Positions 1 to 11,011 of a stretch of DNA of 64,000 nucleotides are shown here, in pieces; the first letter of the stretch is position 1; every line of letters begins with the position of its first letter. The notes under the pieces are model-generated. The model ran no database searches and had not been told where the DNA came from. It saw only the letters and a list, made by a program, of their open reading frames with translations. Source of the DNA: Coregonus clupeaformis (taxonomy: Eukaryota > Chordata > Actinopteri > Salmoniformes > Salmonidae); assembly GCF_020615455.1 (NCBI RefSeq), contig NW_025533762.1:1-64000 (forward strand), given 5' to 3'. Position numbers and translations under genes: made by a program.

Positions 1-730
1 AACCATCCACAGAGACGAACTGATAGATAAGATCTAAACCTGGCAAGAACTTGTCCGTGTAGACCAATTAAGGCTTCCAATCTCTCCAAAATAATGTGGT
101 GATCGATGGTGTCAAAAGCAGCACTAAGGTCTAGGAGCACGAGGACAGATGCAGAGCGTTGGTCTGACGCCCTTCAAAGGTCATTTACCACCTTCACGAG
201 TGCAGTCTCAGTGCAATGATGGGGTCTAAAACCAGACTGAAGCGTTTCGTATACATTCACTGTCTTCAGGAAGGCAGTGAGTTTCTGCACAACAGCTTTT
301 TCTAAAACTTTTGAGAGGAATGGAGATTCGATATAGGCCAATAGTTTTTAAAAACATTTTCTGGGTCAAGGTTTGGCTATTTCAAGAGAGGCTTTATTAC
401 TGCCACTTTTAGTGAGTTTGGTACACATCCAGTGGATAGGGAGCCATTTATTATGTTCAACATAGTAGGGCCAAGCACAGGAAGTAGCTCTTTAAGTAGT
501 TTAGTTGGAATAGGGTCCAGTATGCAGCTTGAAGGTTTAGAGGCCATTACTATTTTCATGAACGTGTCAAGAGATATAGGATTTAAAAACTTGAGTGTCT
601 CCATTGATCCTAGGTCCTGGTAGTTTTGTGCAGTAGAGAAATACGCAGATTCAAAGAGGAGTCCATAATTTGCTTTCCATAATTTGCGTCTAAGAAGTTC
701 ATGAATTCATCACTGCTGAAGTGAAAGGCA
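1..730 (-). mobile_element. L2-like LINE fragment, reverse transcriptase part
   Basis: Minus-strand translation gives the start of a non-LTR reverse transcriptase. The open piece at 377-604 contains the motif LDPIPTKLLKE and ends in VIKPLLK, which is the usual region just before the NYRPIS block. Downstream, toward base 1, broken frames continue with YWPISNL, QSGFRPHHCTETAL and LLDLSAAFDTIDHHIIL. The last of these is the first catalytic block of L2/CR1-group reverse transcriptases. Upstream, toward 730, a short FMNFLDANYGK-like stretch matches the linker these elements carry before the RT. Stops and frameshifts make it a dead copy, and its 3' end is cut off by the window edge. The L2 assignment is from motif style only. 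Confidence 0.7.
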
Positions 731-1922
731 TCCTCTCAGTTGTCTTGAACTCACTGATGTCTGAGATTTCCCAGTTCCGAGTTGCCAGTAGTTTTGAACG
801 TGGCAGAATTCATTCTGGATTGACAGCATTGCCAATGTATTCAACCTTTTCTGGCCCATATCCTTTTAAGCTTGGAAAAGAGACCCTTAAACCCAGACTT
901 GGACCACACACCCACTCCACTGAATAACGGGCTAGTGATTGCTTTGCAATGCTTGCAGTTAGCCACTGATTCCTTCCAAAGCACTCATTGTTGAATTTGC
1001 GATTTCCATTGTGTAATGTTAATGTCCAATGGCCGATGAGCACCGATACATTTTATCTATCATTTATCTTCATATGACAAGGATTGAAAAGGATTTGCCA
1101 GTAGATTGTCGACTTGATTCATGATGATGACTGCTTGTCTAGCTTGCTAGCTAAGATTTTGAAAGTATGATGTTGACATGATCAGTCCAATCAAAGCTAC
1201 GGTAGATATAACGTGATTTGACGTCATTTTATCTGTGGCCAATGACCTTGAGCCTTCTTGGATGGGCACTTCTAATGTAACTCTATGGCAGCACCCAAGG
1301 GGCTTGAATTTTCAAGCTCTCCCTTTAGATTTGGCAGTGACGTAGTGTCCCCATGAGTGACAGAACACTGAGCCAATCATGCCGCTACTAGAGAACATTA
1401 CCAACCCCTAAGCTCTGTATTTTCCGCTGTCTGCCCCACCACCACAGAAAGCACTGAGCTAGGCTGAAACACCTGCATTTTGGAGCTGCCTTACTCAAGA
1501 AAGCAAAAAATGGACCATGTTTGCATGCGGCTTTATTAACACAAGTTTTTTTTACATTGTTTGCAAACTGATGTTTGACACATATTAATGGCCAAATAAC
1601 ATGCAAAACAGCCAAATACTCAAAATGTGAATCTGAAGGCTGGCAACCTGAGCCTGAGCTGGTCAGTAAAGGAGTCAATCTCAAATTAGAAAACTGTTCA
1701 AGGGTGTGCAGACTTTCACTAGGCACTGTATACCCATTGATTCTTGAAGAAAATAAGTTATAAATGCTTGTTGAGCTGAGTTGAACTGTTCTCCCCCGTC
1801 AGAACCAAACATAGGCCTGTTTAACTGAAAACATGGTTCAAACTATAATTTGTATATAATGGATGGCCAGTCCTTGCATCCATAGCTCCTATATGTTTAT
1901 GGTCAGTGCTATCTGGGATCTT
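731..1922. repeat. Dispersed salmonid repeat, class unknown
   Basis: No coding region is convincing here. The part from about 1110 to 1620 reads like a sequence that recurs in salmonid genomes, with landmarks such as a GTGACGTAGTGTCCCC stretch near 1336 and a block rich in AAGCAAAAAATGG near 1500. The claim of repetitiveness comes from memory of salmonid sequence and not from a second copy in this window. The stretch 731-1110 and the stretch 1620-1922 show nothing recognisable. Confidence 0.4.
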
Positions 1923-2049
1923 TAGGACGTCCCTACCCTAAACCATAACCCTAACCTTAACCTTTACCCTAACCTTACACATAACAAAATCCCTTACCTA
2001 ACCTTAACCCTTTTAAACGTCAACTTCAATGGGGTAGGGACGTCCAAAG
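1923..2049. repeat. Foldback MITE-like element with telomere-like core
   Basis: The ends are inverted repeats: TTAGGACGTCCCTACCC at the left and GGGTAGGGACGTCC followed by AAA at the right. Between them lie degenerate CCCTAACC units, which look like vertebrate telomere repeat but are too diverged and too short to be a telomere. A short non-autonomous foldback element is the simplest reading. No transposase or certain target duplication was found. Confidence 0.55.
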
Positions 2050-2973
2050 GCTTCTAAACAGCACAGACCTGATGTTTATAATCTGAGAGCTGTATCCATG
2101 AATACTGGGCAGGGGACACAAGATAAGAGAGACTGGTATGAGAGACAGACAGTGGCCTGACCATAAAACTAGGAATTAGAATACTATTATGACATAACCT
2201 GACAATGGATCACAGAAAATAGTTGTTTTCCGAGGGAATTTGATCCGAGGCCTTTGCGGCCCACGTGCTGCCAGTTGCCCATCCCTGACATAGAGTCCTG
2301 AAATTCTGTGCATATGTCATGATGGATTCTCTGCCATTTAGAATTTTTCAAAAACACTTAAATGACATCTACTGGATGAAACTTGATAAATGGCATCGAT
2401 AGACCAAGGTCTTTCAACGCAATATTTTCCAGACTAGTATGTCAAACAATAAACATTCATGTGTGTGAGGTCTGGCACATAAATGCATATAAATCAGACA
2501 CAGATATTTGTATTGTTACCAAACTTGGTACACATGTTCCAAACCCTGTCAAGACTCAACACATGCAAGCACATTCAGATTGACCACACGGTGGCACAAA
2601 TGTATAGCTCTTGAACTGTTTGACTCAGTGCTGAAATTGAAAACCTCTGTGGTTATTGTGTTGTGTTGATGTGCATCCCATTTCAGGTCTGGATTGTGAT
2701 TCCTAGGATTTTTGTGTGGTGTCAAAATCGGACTAATTGCTGTAACTACTTATTTTGCTCTTTTTTTTTCTGTTATTCAAAAGTACTGTCAGAAGAAACA
2801 CTTTCACATCCAAGGCTACAGATGGAGAGATGGAGAAGTTCATTATAAGGTGGCTGCAGCTTGCACCAGACAGAGACAGAGGCAGAAAGGAGAGGACCGA
2901 ACACAGCAAGGAAAGGGCGGATAGACCCAGAGAGACATACATACGTTTACATACACAAATACACACATACATG
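2050..2973. other. No gene seen; intergenic
   Basis: Six-frame reading gives only short unrelated open frames. The stretch from about 2480 to 2760, with TTGGTACACATGTTCC and GTGTGGTGTCAAAATCGGAC, resembles a dispersed salmonid repeat. Bases 2930-2972 are low-complexity ACAT/ACAC sequence. Confidence 0.4.
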
Positions 2974-3087
2974 TAAGGGATAAACACTGACACTTTGTAC
3001 ATTATCTGGAAATAATGGACGACTTGGTACTGCCCGTGTTTATAAGTTCCAGATAATGTACAGAGCAGAGGCGTTTATCCCACTTAT
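2974..3087. repeat. Palindromic MITE-like element
   Basis: The left arm begins TAAGGGATAAAC and runs into TGTACATTATCTGGAA; the right arm mirrors it with TTCCAGATAATGTACA and ends GTTTATCCC then CTTA. The arms are about 35 bp with a 40-bp loop. This is a short foldback repeat with no coding capacity; its superfamily is not clear. Confidence 0.6.
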
Positions 3088-3683
3088 ACCAAGGTTGCCA
3101 AAGAAAACAAGCACACATTTACTGGTAAAAATTACATGTTTTCATTGAGATTTAAATTTTGATTAGTAAATTCATACTATTTCATCCTTCCACTAAACCT
3201 GGTTGTTAGTTCTATCAGTTAGGTTGCTAGAGAAGCAGACGTGTTGTTCATTCTATTTGTTTGATTGCTAATCAGGCTGGCAATGTTCTTATCCCTTGCT
3301 TGCTAGCTAGCCAACTATGGCTAACAGAGTCACGTCAACTCTGCAGATAGAATAACAACAAAGTAGCTTTATTTGCATTTGTTTAAGCTGTTTTCTAGTG
3401 ACATTTATTTGTATACATCCATGCTATTGTACATACATAGTGCCTGTTGAGGGATGACACCACACAGTCAATTTCATCTATTTAAATAAAAGTTTTAAAA
3501 TGAGAAAATGTTTATGTTGTTCATAGTTCTACCTACATTACTACCTACATTTAATATAATATTATTACCTACATTTAATATTTTTTTTTGTGGTGGTGGA
3601 TTTGAGCCATTGCTGGGTCGTTTTTGGCCATAACATGGCAGCTTTGGCTCAGTTCCGGCTTCCAGATCTGTCCTGAATGATTC
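3088..3683. other. No gene seen
   Basis: AT-rich sequence with a short TACCTACATTTAATAT repeat near 3530-3580 and a poly-T run at 3583-3591. It flanks the left target duplication of the Gypsy element. Nothing coding is supported. Confidence 0.4.
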
Positions 3684-3688
3684 GGGCC

Positions 3689-4112
3689 TGTCAGTAGGTG
3701 CCCTAGGTGGGTGTGGTGCAGGAATCAGGCGCAGGACACAGAAACTTAGTCCAACAGACTTTAGTAAACACAACTCAAAATATGAGCCAAACGAGGCCGG
3801 AGACGATCGTTACGCACACAGGCGTAAAACAACAGTAATCACAAAATGCGCACAAAACGTGCGAAAACCCTCTCCAAACACAGAGGAGGAAAAACGAAGC
3901 ACAGACTAACGACAGTAGGTTCAATCATACACAACACAACGAGAACTTATAGGACACAATAATGAACACTAAACGATAACAGGTGTACAACAAACAGACA
4001 AAACCAAACGAACAACGAAACATACAACGGTGGCAGCTAGTACTCCAGGGACGACGACCGCCGAAGCCTGCCCGAGCAAGGAAGAGAGGCAGCCTCGGCC
4101 GAAAACGTGACA
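3689..4112 (-). repeat. 3' LTR of the Gypsy element
   Basis: This 424-bp LTR starts TGTCAG and ends GTGACA on the + strand. Bases 3741-4112 recur at 6981-7363 with about six substitutions and one 11-bp indel. On the minus strand the sequence just inside it (4113-4130) reads AAGGGGGGGTAC, a good polypurine tract for plus-strand priming, which confirms that this is the 3' LTR. Confidence 0.9.
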
Positions 4113-4232
4113 GTACCCCCCCTTGACGCGCGGCACCAGCCGTGCGCTGACCCCGGCCTCGGGGACGACCAGGAGGACGCGGAGCAGGGAGCGTCGGGTG
4201 ACTACGATGGAATTCTGTCAGGAGAGACGGGT

Positions 4233-5231
4233 CTAAAAATGTCCCTCCTCGGCACCCAGCACCGTTCCTCCGGGCCGACCCCTCCCACTCCACGAGATAT
4301 TGGAGACCCCCCATCCGACATCTCGAATCCAAGATGGACCGAACTGTGTACGCCTGGAGCCCCTCGATGTCCAATGGGGGCGGAGGAGTCTCTCTGATCT
4401 CATCGTCCCTGGAGTGGACCAGCTACCACCCGGCCTGAGAAGAGACACATGGAACGAGGGGTTAATACGATAATCACTAGGCAGTTGCAATCTGTAGCAC
4501 ACCTCGTTCAATCTTCTCAGGACTTTAAAAGGCCCCACAAACCGCCGACCCAGTTTCCGGCAGGGCAGGCGGAGGGGTAGGTTTCTGGTAGAGAGCCAGA
4601 CTTGATCACCAGGTGCGTACACCGGCCCCTCACTGCGGTGGAGATCGGCGCTCGCCTTCTGACGACGGATGGCCCGCTGCAGGTGGACGTGCGCAGCGTT
4701 CCACGTCTCCTCCGAGCGCCGCACCCACTCATCCACCGCAGGAGCCTCGATCTGGCTCTGCTGCCACGGTGCCAGAACCGGCTGGTAACCCAACACACAT
4801 TGGAAAGGGGTTAGGTTGGTTGAGGAGTGGCGTAGAGATTTCTGGGCCATTTCTGCCCAGGGAACATACCTCGCCCACTCCTCCGGCCGGCCCTGGCAGT
4901 ACGATCTAAGAAACCTACCCACATCCTGGTTCACACGTTCCACCTGCCCATTACTCTCCGGATGGTAACCCGAGGTCAGGTTCACCGAGACCCCCAAACG
5001 CTCCATAAACGCTCTCAAGACTCTGGAGGTGAACTGGGGACCTCGATCAGACACTATATCCTCGGGTACCCTGTAGTGCCGAAAAACGTGGGTGAATAGA
5101 GCTTCGGCGGTCTGTAGGGCAGTAGGAAGACCCGGCATTGGGAGCAAACGACAGGCCTTAGAGAACCGGTCCACAACGACCAGTATAGTAGTATTCCCCT
5201 GCGAGGGGGGAAGGTCTGTGACGAAGTCCAC
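4233..5231 (-). pseudogene. Gypsy integrase with chromodomain remnant
   Basis: The 332-codon open piece is a retroviral-type integrase core. It has the DD35E catalytic triad: D6 in FVTDLP, D62 in VSDRGPQFTS and E98 in SNGQVERVNQ, with 35 residues between the last two. A GPF/Y-like module (RFVGPFKVL) follows near residue 230. After about residue 268 the frame shifts, and a chromodomain (QYLVEWEGS) continues in another frame in 4233-4374. A chromodomain after the integrase defines chromoviruses and is thought to steer integration to particular chromatin. The zinc-binding N-terminus is degraded in the preceding frame at 5271-5500. Confidence 0.85.
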
Positions 5232-5356
5232 CGAGAGGTGAGACCATGGTCGTTGTGGAACGGGCAGGGGTTATAACTTACCCCTTGGCAGATGTCTAGG
5301 CGCCTTACACTGGGCGCACACCGAGCAGGAGGAGACATAAACCCTCACATCCCTGG

Positions 5357-6364
5357 CTAACGTTGGCCACCAGTACTTAGTGCTAAGGCAGTGCACTGTC
5401 CGCCAATACCAGGATGTCCGGAGGAGGGTGACGTGTGAGCCCAATATATCAAGCGATCCCGAACCTCGAGCGGAACGTACGTCCGACCCTCCGGGCATTG
5501 AGGAGGACTAGGGTCGGTACGCAACGCCCGCTCGATCTCAGCATCGACCTCCCACACTACCGGTGCCACCAGACAAGACTCCGGCAGTATGGGAGTGGGC
5601 TCAACGGACCTCTCCTCTGTGTCATACTGCCGAGACAGTGCGTCTGCCTTACCGTTCTGGGACCCAGGGATGTACGTGATCTTAAATACGAACCGGGCTA
5701 AAAACATATTCCACCGCGCCTGGCGAGGGTTCAGTCTCCTAGCTGCCCGGATGTACTCCAGGTTACGGTGGTCAGTCAAAATGAAAGAAGGGTGTTGAGC
5801 CCCCTCAAGCCAATGCCTCCACACCTTTAGGGCCTGTACCACGGCTAACAGCTCCCTGTCCCCTACGTCATAATTTCGCTCCGCCGGACTGAGCTTTTTG
5901 GAATAAAAGGCACAGGGGCGGAGTTTAGGTGGCGTGCCGGACCGTTAGTCACGCCCCGATACCGGCCTCGGACGCGTCAACCTCTACCTGAAATGGTAAA
6001 GCGGGATCCGGATGCGCCAGCACCGAGCCGAAGTAAACAGGTCCTTCAGTCTCCCAAAAGCCCTGTCCGCCTCGGCTGACCACTGCAAACGCACCGGACC
6101 CCCCTTCAACAGAGACGTGATGGGAGCTGCCACCTGTCCAAAACCCCGGATAAACCTCCGGTAGTAATTTGCAAACCCCAAAAACTGCTGCACCTCTTTA
6201 ACCGTGGTTGGAGTTTGCCAATTACGCACGGCTGACACCCGGTCAACCTCCATCTTCACCCCTGACGCAGACAACTGATAACCCAAAAAATTGACATTTC
6301 TCTGCCTTGACATACAGGTCGTGCTCCAACAGCCTCCCCAACACTCGGCGCACCAGGGCCACAT
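5357..6364 (-). pseudogene. Gypsy RNase H region, frameshifted
   Basis: Two open pieces cover the connection and RNase H part of pol. The piece at 5984-6364 carries the post-RT motif NVNFLGYQLS and QQFLGFANYYRRFI, the typical Ty3 tether. The piece at 5357-5842 holds the RNase H end with DHRNLEYI and NGKADALSR, then runs into a degraded HHCC zinc finger (SGHPGIGG). The two pieces are in different frames, with missing sequence around 5843-5983, so no functional polyprotein is made. Confidence 0.8.
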
Positions 6365-6976
6365 GCTCGACGGGTAGAAGAGTACACAAGAATGTCATCA
6401 ATGTACACGACCACCCCCTGCCCCTGCATGTCCCTGAAGATCTCATCCACGAATGATTGGAAGACTGAAGGAGCGTTCATCAACCCGTATGGCATGACGA
6501 GATACTCGTAATGACCCGAGGTGGTACTAAACGCTGTCTTCCATTCATCGCCCTCTCTAATGCGTACCAAGTTGTAAGCGCTCCTGAGATCAAATTTTTT
6601 TAAGAAACGCGCCCCGTGCAATGACTCCGTCATAGTCGCAATCAGAGGGAGTGGATAGCTGTATTTCACCGTGATCTGATTGAGACTACGGTAATCAATG
6701 CACGGGCGTAACCCTCCATCCTTTTTCTTCACAAAAAAGAAGCTTGAGGACGCTGGGGAAGGATGGCCGTATGTATCCTTGTCTCAGAGATTCGTCTATG
6801 TAAGTCTCCATAGCTCTCTTCTCCTCTTGAGACAGAGGATACACATGGCTCCGTGGGAGCGCTGCTCCTGCCTGGAGGTCTATCGCACAATCTCCCCGCC
6901 TATGAGGAGGCAACTGCGTCGCCCTCGATTTACTGAACACGATTGCCAAATCCTCATACTCGGGGGGAATGCGCAA
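6256..6976 (-). pseudogene. Gypsy reverse transcriptase, 5'-truncated
   Basis: The piece at 6695-6976 begins with PPEYEDLAIVFSKSRA and reaches SQEEKRAMETYI, the usual lead into a Ty3-type RT. The piece at 6256-6732 holds the palm: FDLRSAYNLVRI (first aspartate at residue 48), MPYGLMNAPSVFQ and the YIDD box at residues 110-113. The two overlap in different frames, so there is a frameshift near 6700-6730. Upstream gag and protease are absent: the frame opens four bases from the LTR junction. Confidence 0.85.
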
Positions 6977-6980
6977 TGCT

Positions 6981-7363
6981 GAAACTTAGTCCAACAGACT
7001 TTAGTAAACACAACTCAAAATATGAGCCAAACGAGGCCGGAGACGATCGTTACGCACACAGGCGTAAAACAACAGTAATCACAAAATGTGCACAAAACGT
7101 GCGAAAACTCTCTCCAAACACAGAGGAGGAAAAACGAAGCACAGACTAACGACAGTAGGTTCAATCATACACAACACATGACAACCACAACGAGAACTTA
7201 TAGGACACAATAATGAACACTAAACGATAACAGGTGTACAACAAACAGACAAAACCAAACGAACAACGAAACATACAACGGTGGCAGCTAGTACTCCGGG
7301 GACGACGACTGCCGAAGCCTGCCCGAGCAAGGAAGAGAGGCAGCCTCGGCCGAAACCGTGACA
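6981..7363 (-). repeat. 5' LTR remnant of the Gypsy element
   Basis: This is the second LTR copy, 383 bp, lacking the 52 bp that would face the internal region (equivalent to 3689-3740). It carries an 11-bp ATGACAACCAC insertion near 7178 relative to the other LTR. The truncation point matches the start of the pol remnant, so one deletion removed the LTR edge, primer-binding site, gag and protease together. Confidence 0.9.
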
Positions 7364-7368
7364 GGGCC

Positions 7369-8330
7369 TAGTCTGTACTGTCATTAAATTCGAACTCGGG
7401 ACGGATCCAGCTGCCAGACCCGCGCCAGCAGTTTTAGTTCTGGCATGCCAGAATCAGGCCAGATGTGGAACAGATGTTTGTGCTACCTGGGAGGTAGCTA
7501 AAGCTAAAGCTAACCAACTAAGTTCATTGTTGGCTAGCTAGCTAGCTAGCTAACATTATGCTATAACTAGCAATTCAAATGGATTGCTGAGATACAAATA
7601 ATATTACTACACAGATCATACACGTAACGTTAGCTAGCGAGACAGCCAGTTAACGTTAGCTAGCTAGCTAACAGTACGCTTTAACTTGCAATGAAAACAA
7701 CTTTTTGACAAAATTAGAAATGTATAATATCTGAAAATTTAGCTAGCTAGACTCTTAACCGTATACATGGATGAACACTTCTCCCTCTCTGTCACGGATG
7801 CCATGGTTGCCCTTATTTTAAAGATGTAATCCGGAGACAGGTGTTTTATACAACAGCCTTCTGTGTTCTCTTTTCGACTCCCTCCGCATTTGCAATCAAA
7901 TGCCAGAATTTTCTCCATCTCCTTAGCTATCATACTCTGCTTTTACCGGGCATTCCACATATTTCAAAAATCGGTCAACCTCTTCCGTGTCAACAAAACT
8001 GTTGATCGCCGTTTCTTCCCCATCACTGTCATCAGAAGACTGAAAATGTTTTTACCTAAATCAGGGATTTCCTCATTGTCTGATTCATTTTCATAGTCAG
8101 AGAGAGTCAGCATGGCACGATTGTCCTCCACAAAGTAGTCCATCACAACTTTTTCCCACTGATCTTTGTCGATAGCGCCTGCTAAATTCAGGGCAGCAAT
8201 GTTGTTGAGAGCAGTAGCAACACTTTTGCAGTTCTCCATATCTTTTAAAAAATCTGCGGTAGCAAGGATTATCTACACATACTGAGAAGCTCATGTTATA
8301 GACAGAAGCATGCTACATGGTAAGCAATCC
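7369..8330. repeat. Dispersed salmonid repeat with GCTA-rich blocks and an ORF remnant
   Basis: GCTA tandem blocks occur at 7534-7552 and around 7630-7670. The adjoining sequence to about 8300 looks like a high-copy salmonid repeat. On the minus strand two open pieces are visible: 7964-8239, which includes the acidic SDYENESDNEEIPDLG, and 7739-7933, which has a cysteine pattern CKCGG then GCC. This pattern recalls the P2X7-like cysteine motif found in several fish transposon-associated proteins, but the match is weak. Function is unknown. Confidence 0.35.
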
Positions 8331-8877
8331 AAACTCATCTCTCGGCATGTCCAACCCATCCATTATCGCAGCCAGTCATGGCTATTGAGAAGGTTCCTGT
8401 CTTTTTCCGTGGCTCAACGAACAAGGCTCGTAATTTAACAATGTTTTTCACATTTACAGATGGCACACAAGTTTGTTATTAAGGCACATGAAAGTTTACA
8501 AATTCTCAAATGCCTCTCCTGTGAAGTAGTGATGGGCAACATATGCCTAGCTTCCTGAAACGGCTCACAAATGTGAGAGATTGCGAGGGCTCTCCCATGT
8601 TTTGGGATTCTCACGTAGAACACTGTCTAGGTTTAGGGGCCTTATTGATTCGCTATGCACTCAATTGACCTGAAACTGTGGTTCTGTGCAATTTCCTGCA
8701 AAGACTGTACTTTATTATAATAGAATTTGATGGTATTTTACCAAATGCAAACATCACATCTGTAGCCAACTCTTCCCCAGTAGCTCTGACAAAGAATTTG
8801 GACACAAGTTTGAAGGCATCACTGGAGCCCTACACATAAGCAAACCAACGTGGAGAATGAGGAATAGGAAAAGGGTG
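8331..8877. other. No gene seen
   Basis: AT-rich sequence without a supportable open frame. It precedes the piggyBac-like fragment and may hold further decayed parts of it. Confidence 0.3.
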
Positions 8878-8991
8878 AAACAGGTGACTTCATTGTGTAC
8901 CAGGGCAAGATATACACCACATTCGGCGTGGGGTTCAGCTTTGATGCCATGATGAGTCTACTCAAGGTGGGATACCTGTGCACTGGTTAAC
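8878..8991 (+). pseudogene. piggyBac-like transposase fragment
   Basis: About 37 codons, unbroken until a stop at 8989, read GDFIVYQGKIYTTFG and then DAMMSLLKVGYLCTG. The pattern of a VYQGK block, a glycine-rich loop and a hydrophobic helix matches the part of piggyBac transposases that precedes the conserved DNFYTS block. The rest of the domain was not found, so this is a relic. The assignment is by motif resemblance only. Confidence 0.4.
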
Positions 8992-10339
8992 ACATTTATG
9001 TCTAACTTTTACACCAGATCCAACCTCTCCTCCATAGTCTACAATTTGCGGCCTGCGCCACCATCACACTGAGTGCATTTTGATTGCGTAATAATGGAGT
9101 TGAGTGCTATATAATTATAGCAATATAATGTTATTATTGTAGTTATTCCATTAAGAATGCACCGGTATATGAGTAATTTAGAGTAAAGTGTACCTAAATG
9201 GTTACTAGGAAATAGACGAGAAGAGGAAGCCACATCAAATCATCGTAGTTGTAAATACATTGCAATACTTTTCTGTATTGCAACATCTTTATGCACCTTT
9301 GCCATTGGAAAATGAACATTCATTTTCAATGATTTCTCTATAAACTGAAAAGGAGAAGCAATTATTTAAAAAAGTTTGTACATTTCTGAATTTCAAATAA
9401 ATCACTTCCTAAATTGAGTGACTTTATTCTAATTGAACTTAACCCTGTTACATATAACCTTTAACAAATTAACTTGAATGAGGGGGTGACAAATTTAACT
9501 GTTTGAATATTGATGTCTCACCCGTTCCACCCACAAATTACGACCTTGACTCGTGTATAGTGGACAGGAAAATTAAGCTCAGGTGTGATGGACAACGGAA
9601 ATCTGACATTAATAAATGCAATGAGAAATCACAGGCAGTAGCCAAAGCTAACATATCATCTAGCAATTTGCTCTGGAGATGAAGAAAAAAACTCCTGAAT
9701 GCTTCTCAAAACTTATTTCCGATTTCTCACTCACAAACTCTACATTTTTCCTCCACAGATTCAACATAATGGTGAGGTTAGCTTCACTAGATTATTTGTG
9801 TGTCTGTGTGTGTGTAGGGGGACATACAGGATCAATTATGCAAGCCCCATGGGGAAGCAGCCAGCATTTCATCCCCCGTATTTCAAACTGTTGTCCTCCC
9901 AGCAGAGTTTGTGTTCCCCTGGGGCAGTGTGTACCTGTGAAGAGATTACGACGAGGCCGTGTTGAGACACACATACACACATGCTATGCAGACCTTGATG
10001 CAGCCAGCTACCCTTAATATGGGCCGTCTGTGTGTTTGTCACTATTTCCAAAAGGCCCCTAGAGAACTGACAGCCCGCAGAAGCCCCTTGTGGGAAAATA
10101 CCTTTTCAGATGCCACTGTGCAAACCATAAAAAAAATATCTGCTTTCATCTCTGCAAATGTCATCCCTGTCCATCTCTTTCATTTAACCTGAACTTAGAT
10201 TTTTCTATTCCCCACCACTTCTCCCCAGTCCTTAAGATCATTTCTGGATAAGGATAAAACTTTTTAGATCTACTGTAGGTTCTCCTTAGCATCTACACAG
10301 GTATTGCATAACTCAAAATGTTATTTAACGTATCTGGCA
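8992..10339. other. No gene seen; short TG microsatellite
   Basis: No supported coding region. A short TG-rich run lies at about 9798-9820. The rest is ordinary AT-rich intergenic sequence; short open frames on both strands overlap each other and show no recognisable motifs. Confidence 0.35.
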
Positions 10340-10524
10340 CAGTGGAGGCTGCTGAGGGGAGGACGGCTCATCATAGTGGCTGGAACGGAGTAAATGGAAT
10401 GGCATGAAACACATGGAAACCATGTGTTTGATGTATTTGATACCATGCCACTTATTCCGGTCCAGCCATTACCACGAGCATGTCCTCCCAAATTAACGTG
10501 CCACCAACCTCCTGTGATCTGGCA
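10332..10524. mobile_element. hAT-type MITE with 8-bp target duplication
   Basis: The 177-bp element at 10340-10516 starts CAGTGGAGG and ends CCTCCTGTG, imperfect terminal inverted repeats. It is flanked by exact ATCTGGCA copies at 10332-10339 and 10517-10524. An 8-bp duplication and CAG-type termini indicate hAT. It folds on itself around AAACCATGTGTTTGATG. There is no coding capacity. Confidence 0.85.
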
Positions 10525-11011
10525 TACACATCCACAATCACTGGCACGGTTGGTATATCCTCAATTCATTGAACAGATCAGGCGTCTAGATCTATTTTTG
10601 AAAAGCAGGAACAAGCATCAATAGATTTTCTGGTTGAATAAAGGTTAAATGGAATAAAAACTGTCGATCCAATTTGACAAGCAAATTAACAAACTTGAAA
10701 CGTGGGTTTAAAAACATATCTCCATGTGAAAACAACACAGCACTAGGCTGTAATATATGGAAGAAATGTCAAATGTTATGTAATAGGTTGATAAGAATTT
10801 CTATCTATTTCAAACAGTCCCCCAACCAAGACAAATGAGAAGACGATCATCTGATAATCTAATGTGGCTAATTCTCGGAAGTCAGGTATTGTTATTCCTT
10901 TTTGTCCAATGGTCTGACATTTGATGTTGAACTCTGATCAATCAATAATGGAATAACGTGGCAATATTTATTTTTCACGTCACAAGATACAGTACCATAG
11001 GGGTCTAGATA
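10525..11011. other. No gene seen
   Basis: AT-rich intergenic sequence between a MITE and a solo LTR. No motif is recognisable. Confidence 0.35.

Larger units (their letters stand above)
3684..7368 (-). mobile_element. Ty3/Gypsy chromovirus, internally deleted, with target duplication
   Basis: The element runs from TG at 3689 to CA at 7363 and is flanked on both sides by GGGCC (3684-3688 and 7364-7368), a 5-bp target duplication typical of Ty3/Gypsy integration. It is read on the minus strand: 5' LTR remnant (6981-7363), RT, RNase H, integrase, chromodomain, polypurine tract, 3' LTR (3689-4112). The gag, protease and primer-binding site are missing, because the inner edge of the 5' LTR joins directly to pol at 6976-6981. 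Pol is broken by several frameshifts. The two LTRs differ at only a handful of sites plus an 11-bp indel, so the insertion looks young, with the deletion occurring later or during a defective replication. Confidence 0.9.

Noticed and set aside
1925..2010. Interstitial telomere
   Set aside because: The CCCTAA-like units are degenerate, under 90 bp, and enclosed by inverted repeats of a foldback element.
4602..4909. Plus-strand open frames across the Gypsy element
   Set aside because: They are shadows of the minus-strand pol gene in GC-rich sequence.
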